From: Pseudomonadota bacterium
GTDB lineage: Bacteria; Myxococcota_A; Polyangia; GCA-2747355
Reading direction: 5' to 3'
NCBI GenBank assembly: GCA_016711215.1
Contig: JADJTL010000001.1
Coordinates: 248,001 to 312,000, forward strand
Length of the DNA: 64,000 nt
Of this stretch, positions 61,167 to 64,000 are shown piece after piece (position 1 is the first letter of the stretch; each line of letters begins with the position of its first letter). The translations under genes and the position numbers were made by a program. The notes under the pieces are model-generated. The model ran no database searches and was not told the origin of the DNA. It saw only the letters and a program-made list of their open reading frames with translations.

Positions 61167-62463
61167 GCGCGCCGACGAGGTGCGCCGAGTGCGCCGCGAC
61201 CAAGCGCGTCGACTCGATTCGATTCGCCAGCACGACCGTCGCGGCGGTCGTGCTGGTGACCCGCAGATAGTTATCGGTCAGCCCCCACCAACGCCGAGCG
61301 CCTCCGCCTTCGATCGGCGCCCCCGCTCCCTCCCAGAGCACCGGACGACGGCTGCCGACCCAGCGCGCGAGCTCGATCCGCCTGAGGTCGTCGCTCAGCG
61401 CGCGCAGCTGCGCGGCGCGTGACTGCACCACCGCGGGCGCCAGGTGTTGGGGGAAACGGGCCGCGGCGGTGCCTGGGCGCGGCGAGAACGGGAAGACATG
61501 GACGTGCGCAGGCCCGGCCTCCTGGCAGAGGCTCAGGGTCTGCGCGAAGTCCTCGTCGGTCTCCCCGGGAAAGCCGACCAGCAGGTCGACGCTGAGCACG
61601 AGGTGGGGGATGGCGCGGCGCGCCGCCGCGAGCAAACGTAGGTAGCTGGCGCGGTCGCCGCGGCGCCCCATGCGTCGCAGGAGGCGGTCCGAACCACTCT
61701 GCAGCGGCAGGTGCAGGTGCGGGCAGAGGCGTGGGTCTTCCCAGAGCGCCCAGAGCGCCGCCGGCACGTCCCAGGGCTCGAGGGAGGAGAGGCGCAGGCG
61801 CGCGATGCGTGTCCGCTGCAGCACGGCCCGGACGAGCGTGTCGAGCCGTTGGGCAGGTCGCTCGGTCCATCCTCCGAGGTGGACACCGGTCAAGACCGCC
61901 TCCTGCCACCCCGCGTCCGCCAACGCCGCCACCTCGGCAACGACCGCCTCGCAGGCGACGCTGCGCTCGCTGCCGCGCGCCAGCGTCACCACGCAGAAGG
62001 CACAGCGGTAGCGGCAGCCATCTTGCACCTTGACGAAGGCTCGGGTGCGGCGGCGTAGCGGGCGCGTGGAAAAGCTCGGCGTCGGCCGAGGCAGGGGCGC
62101 GCGTCCTGCGCCGTGCCCCAGGAGGCGCTCACGGAGCAGCTCGGGCAGGCGATCCTTCTCGGCGTTGGGCAGCAGCAGCGTGGCACTGGGGAGCGGGCCG
62201 ATCGCGGCAGGGTCGAGCGTCGCGAGGCAGCCCGTGAGCACGAGCGCGGCCTCGGGGCACGCCTGGCGCAGGCGCTGCAGCGCCTGGCGTGACTTGCGCG
62301 CGGCCTCTCGCGTCACCGCGCAGGTATTGAGCACGAGGACGTCGGCGCCGCGGGCGTCCTCGATGACCGTGAACCCGTCTGCCGTCAGCGCTCTGCCCCA
62401 GCGCTGGAGCTCAGCCTCGTTGAGGCGACAGCCGAGCGTGCTGAGATGGACTTGCACGGGCAT
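61153..62463 (-). CDS. mtaB: tRNA t6A37 methylthiotransferase MtaB
   Basis: A 436-residue methylthiotransferase that makes ms2t6A at position 37 of tRNAs reading ANN codons. It has an N-terminal UPF0004 domain with three cluster Cys (VHLSTLGCRLNEAEL, LVLNTCAVTREAARK and LVLTGCLATLDP), the radical SAM motif VQDGCRYRCAFCVV with CX3CX2C, the LTGVHLGGW strand, LRLSSLEPWDV and HLHLPLQSGSDRLLRRMGR, and a C-terminal TRAM-type domain. The order and length agree with MtaB (YqeV) more than with MiaB. The frame is open upstream to 62598, but the ATG at 62463 begins the domain. The 3' end overlaps fbaB by 14 bp, head to tail in opposite directions. Confidence 0.94.
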   Translation of the reverse strand: MPVQVHLSTLGCRLNEAELQRWGRALTADGFTVIEDARGADVLVLNTCAVTREAARKSRQALQRLRQACPEAALVLTGCLATLDPAAIGPLPSATLLLPNAEKDRLPELLRERLLGHGAGRAPLPRPTPSFSTRPLRRRTRAFVKVQDGCRYRCAFCVVTLARGSERSVACEAVVAEVAALADAGWQEAVLTGVHLGGWTERPAQRLDTLVRAVLQRTRIARLRLSSLEPWDVPAALWALWEDPRLCPHLHLPLQSGSDRLLRRMGRRGDRASYLRLLAAARRAIPHLVLSVDLLVGFPGETDEDFAQTLSLCQEAGPAHVHVFPFSPRPGTAAARFPQHLAPAVVQSRAAQLRALSDDLRRIELARWVGSRRPVLWEGAGAPIEGGGARRWWGLTDNYLRVTSTTAATVVLANRIESTRLVAAHSAHLVGALTPR

Positions 62464-62479
62464 TCGCCGCTTGGAGCCG

Positions 62480-62902
62480 CTAGCGGCGCGTCGCCGCCGG
62501 CTGGAGCGCGAGCAGCTCCGCGGGGAAGGCGCGGACGCCGTAGCTCGCGTCGAGGCAGACGAGCTGAACCTGCGCCGCGCAGACCAGCTCATCGCCACGC
62601 AGCAGCCGCTGATCGACGCATAGTCTGTACTCGCTCCGGGGTGGGTCGAAGCGCGTCAGAACACGGCAGCTTTCACCCAGGCGCGCGGCGCGGCGAAAGG
62701 TGATCTCGAGCTTGTAGACGGCGAAGAGATATCCCGCCGCATTCCACTCCGCGATCGGCCGCTCGAGGGCTGCGCCGATTAGCTCGGTGCGACCGCGCTC
62801 GAAGAAGCGCAGGTAGTTGGCGTGGTAGACTAGCCCGAGGCAGTCCGTGTCCTCGTAGTAGATCTTGATTCCGAGTTCGCCCTGCGGGGTCGTGCGCGGC
62901 AT
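62480..62902 (-). CDS. YbgC-type acyl-CoA thioesterase (hotdog fold)
   Basis: A 140-residue 4HBT-family thioesterase. YYEDTDCLGLVYHANYLRF has the catalytic Asp in the D-x-x-G-x-V-Y-H-A-N motif, then FFERGRTELIG, and FRRAARLGESCRVLTRFD later. In Gram-negative bacteria YbgC is often next to tol-pal and hydrolyses short acyl-CoA; tol-pal is not in view. The ATG at 62902 is chosen because it precedes the hotdog start; the open frame upstream to 62974 is a different phase of the DnaJ gene region. mtaB follows after 16 bp on the same strand. Confidence 0.93.
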   Translation of the reverse strand: MPRTTPQGELGIKIYYEDTDCLGLVYHANYLRFFERGRTELIGAALERPIAEWNAAGYLFAVYKLEITFRRAARLGESCRVLTRFDPPRSEYRLCVDQRLLRGDELVCAAQVQLVCLDASYGVRAFPAELLALQPAATRR

Positions 62903-62915
62903 CGCCTTTGCTTCT

Positions 62916-64000
62916 CTATTTCTTGCGCCAGCGGTCGAGCAGCCCGCCGAGCGCCCCCTGGCCCTTGCCGCCACCCTCCTTCTCGCCGCGCATGCGAATC
63001 AGCCGCATCCGGCGTTGGGCATCGACGTGGTCCGGTTTGATCTCGAGCGCGCGGTTGAGGGCCCCCACCGCGCGTCTCTCTTCCCCGAGCGCCAAGTAGG
63101 TCTCGCCGAGGAAGTAGTTGATCTGAGCGTTCTTGGGCGCGAGCTCGAGCGACTCGAGCAGCAGTTGCTTAATCTTTGGTAGCGCGGCGGCCTTGTCCAC
63201 CTGCGGGTCGCAGAAGGTCGTCCACGCGATCCACGCCAGATGCTCGCCCTCGCTGCCGCTGAGCCGACGCGCCTCCGTGAACTCCTCCAAGGCCTTGGCG
63301 AACTGCTTCTTGCGAAAGGCCACTGTGCCGCGCTGGAAGCAGAACTCGGCCTCGAGCGCAGTGCGGGCCTCGTCCTTCGCTCCGGCAGGTTGGCTGAGGC
63401 TCGCCTCATAGGCCGCGCGCGCCTTGGCGTCCGCGAGCACGGTGTAGGCTTCGTTGGTGCGGCGAAAGAGCTCCTCGGCCTTCTGTGCGAGATCGCGCAG
63501 GCCCAGGCCAAGGACCCGATCGGGGTGGAACTGCTTGGCCAGCGAGAAGTAGGCGTCGCGGACCTGGGCCGCGGTCGCCGTCGGCTCGAGCGCCAGGACC
63601 TCGAAGTGGGTCTTGCCGCCGAGCGCCGCGCTGGCCGTCTCGATCAGCTCGCGCAGGTCACGGGCGGCCGCCCGCTGCTTGGCTCCGCTGCTGGCGTCGC
63701 GCGGGCTGCTGCCGGCCGCTGCGCTTGTGCCCGGCGAGGTCGAGGGGGCATTGGCGCGCCTGGCGGCCGCGCTGCCCGGGCCGGGTCGCGGGACCGCATA
63801 GACGCCAGAACCCGAGCGCGCTGCCGCCGCGGGCGGCTCGCCCTGCCCGGCGGCACCGCGAGCCACCGCGCCGGCCGGCGGAGTGCCCGCGAACTGGCCG
63901 GCCAGCGCTGTGAGATCGGGTACCGAGGTAGGTCGCTGCGGGTCGGTGCCCGCGGGCGAGCCGCCGCGCAGAGGTGGCTCGGCGCTGTTGGCGATCCCAG
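62916..64000 (-). CDS. J-domain (DnaJ-like) and TPR protein, 5' end cut by window edge
   Basis: The frame is open from the window edge to the stop at 62916 (about 360 codons seen), so the start lies outside. A low-complexity Pro/Ala/Gly/Ser region (up to about codon 115) is followed by a J domain: HFEVLALEPTATAAQVRDAY, the HPD motif in AKQFHPDRVLG, and TNEAYTVLADAKARAAYE. Then come TPR-like helices with FLGETYLALGEERRAVGALN and ALEIKPDHVDAQRRMR. The J domain should stimulate Hsp70 (DnaK) ATPase, and the TPRs may bind a client. A basic C-terminus ends LLDRWRKK. In Myxococcota this architecture often has an extra N-terminal domain; here it is beyond the edge. Confidence 0.85.
   Translation of the reverse strand, partial: GIANSAEPPLRGGSPAGTDPQRPTSVPDLTALAGQFAGTPPAGAVARGAAGQGEPPAAAARSGSGVYAVPRPGPGSAAARRANAPSTSPGTSAAAGSSPRDASSGAKQRAAARDLRELIETASAALGGKTHFEVLALEPTATAAQVRDAYFSLAKQFHPDRVLGLGLRDLAQKAEELFRRTNEAYTVLADAKARAAYEASLSQPAGAKDEARTALEAEFCFQRGTVAFRKKQFAKALEEFTEARRLSGSEGEHLAWIAWTTFCDPQVDKAAALPKIKQLLLESLELAPKNAQINYFLGETYLALGEERRAVGALNRALEIKPDHVDAQRRMRLIRMRGEKEGGGKGQGALGGLLDRWRKK

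Overview
The window is about 64 kb of GC-rich, densely coding chromosomal DNA with no rRNA, insertion sequence, phage or CRISPR signal. The gene content points to a Gram-negative bacterium of the Myxococcota/'deltaproteobacterial' type: eukaryote-like Ser/Thr kinases with FHA and PEGA domains, a PP2C phosphatase, Cys-rich surface lipoproteins, multiheme c-type cytochromes, a type III polyketide synthase and a TamA/TamB outer-membrane assembly pair. This placement is inferred from gene content and style, not from a phylogenetic marker analysis. Both edges cut a gene: a type III polyketide synthase at the left and a DnaJ/TPR protein at the right.

Layout. 1-6.6 kb (minus strand): xseB-ispA-dxs, an isoprenoid precursor operon, followed by a Slt-type lytic transglycosylase and the cut polyketide synthase. 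6.8-9.7 kb: an orphan sensor histidine kinase, then a PP2C phosphatase-FHA pair. 9.9-12.8 kb: a GH57-like glycosidase and citramalate synthase (isoleucine route). 12.8-17.8 kb (minus): a GNAT-like protein and a three-gene porin/13-heme lipoprotein/10-heme lipoprotein cluster that looks like an outer-membrane electron conduit. 18.1-22.7 kb: a HAD phosphatase, an elongator tRNA-Met, an unassigned radical SAM enzyme, and a rhodanese plus flavin disulfide reductase pair. 22.9-31.3 kb: glutamine-dependent NAD synthetase overlapped by an alpha/beta-hydrolase that lacks its catalytic residues, a lipoprotein, an ArsA/Get3-type ATPase, ornithine aminotransferase and an acyl-CoA dehydrogenase.

31.4-34.5 kb (minus): split transketolase (N and C subunits), a variant PRPP synthase and a YfiM-like membrane protein, all overlapping or abutting, a unit that could run from pentose phosphates to PRPP. 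34.6-38.4 kb (minus): two Ser/Thr kinases in tandem. 38.5-47.6 kb (minus): a second split transketolase pair, a spore-photoproduct-lyase-like radical SAM protein, a lipobox-bearing TamA and TamB in one tight run. 47.8-56.3 kb (plus): a PAS-GGDEF-EAL protein, a small HTH protein, uvrA, and a NatA/NatB-type ABC system whose permease is fused to a CPBP protease, then a small hypothetical protein whose stop codon lies in a 5 x 15-bp palindromic repeat. 56.4-59.6 kb (minus): rpsB-tsf-pyrH-frr, the classical translation operon, with an unusual (Asn-Thr-Val-Pro)7 repeat in S2. 59.6-64 kb: class I fructose-bisphosphate aldolase, then mtaB, a YbgC thioesterase and the cut DnaJ/TPR gene.

The most interesting units are the porin-cytochrome cluster with its internally duplicated pentaheme repeats, the two separate split transketolases (one with an active-site-variant PRPP synthase), the pseudo-hydrolase coupled to nadE, and the two in-place tandem repeats (rpsB and 56.3 kb).
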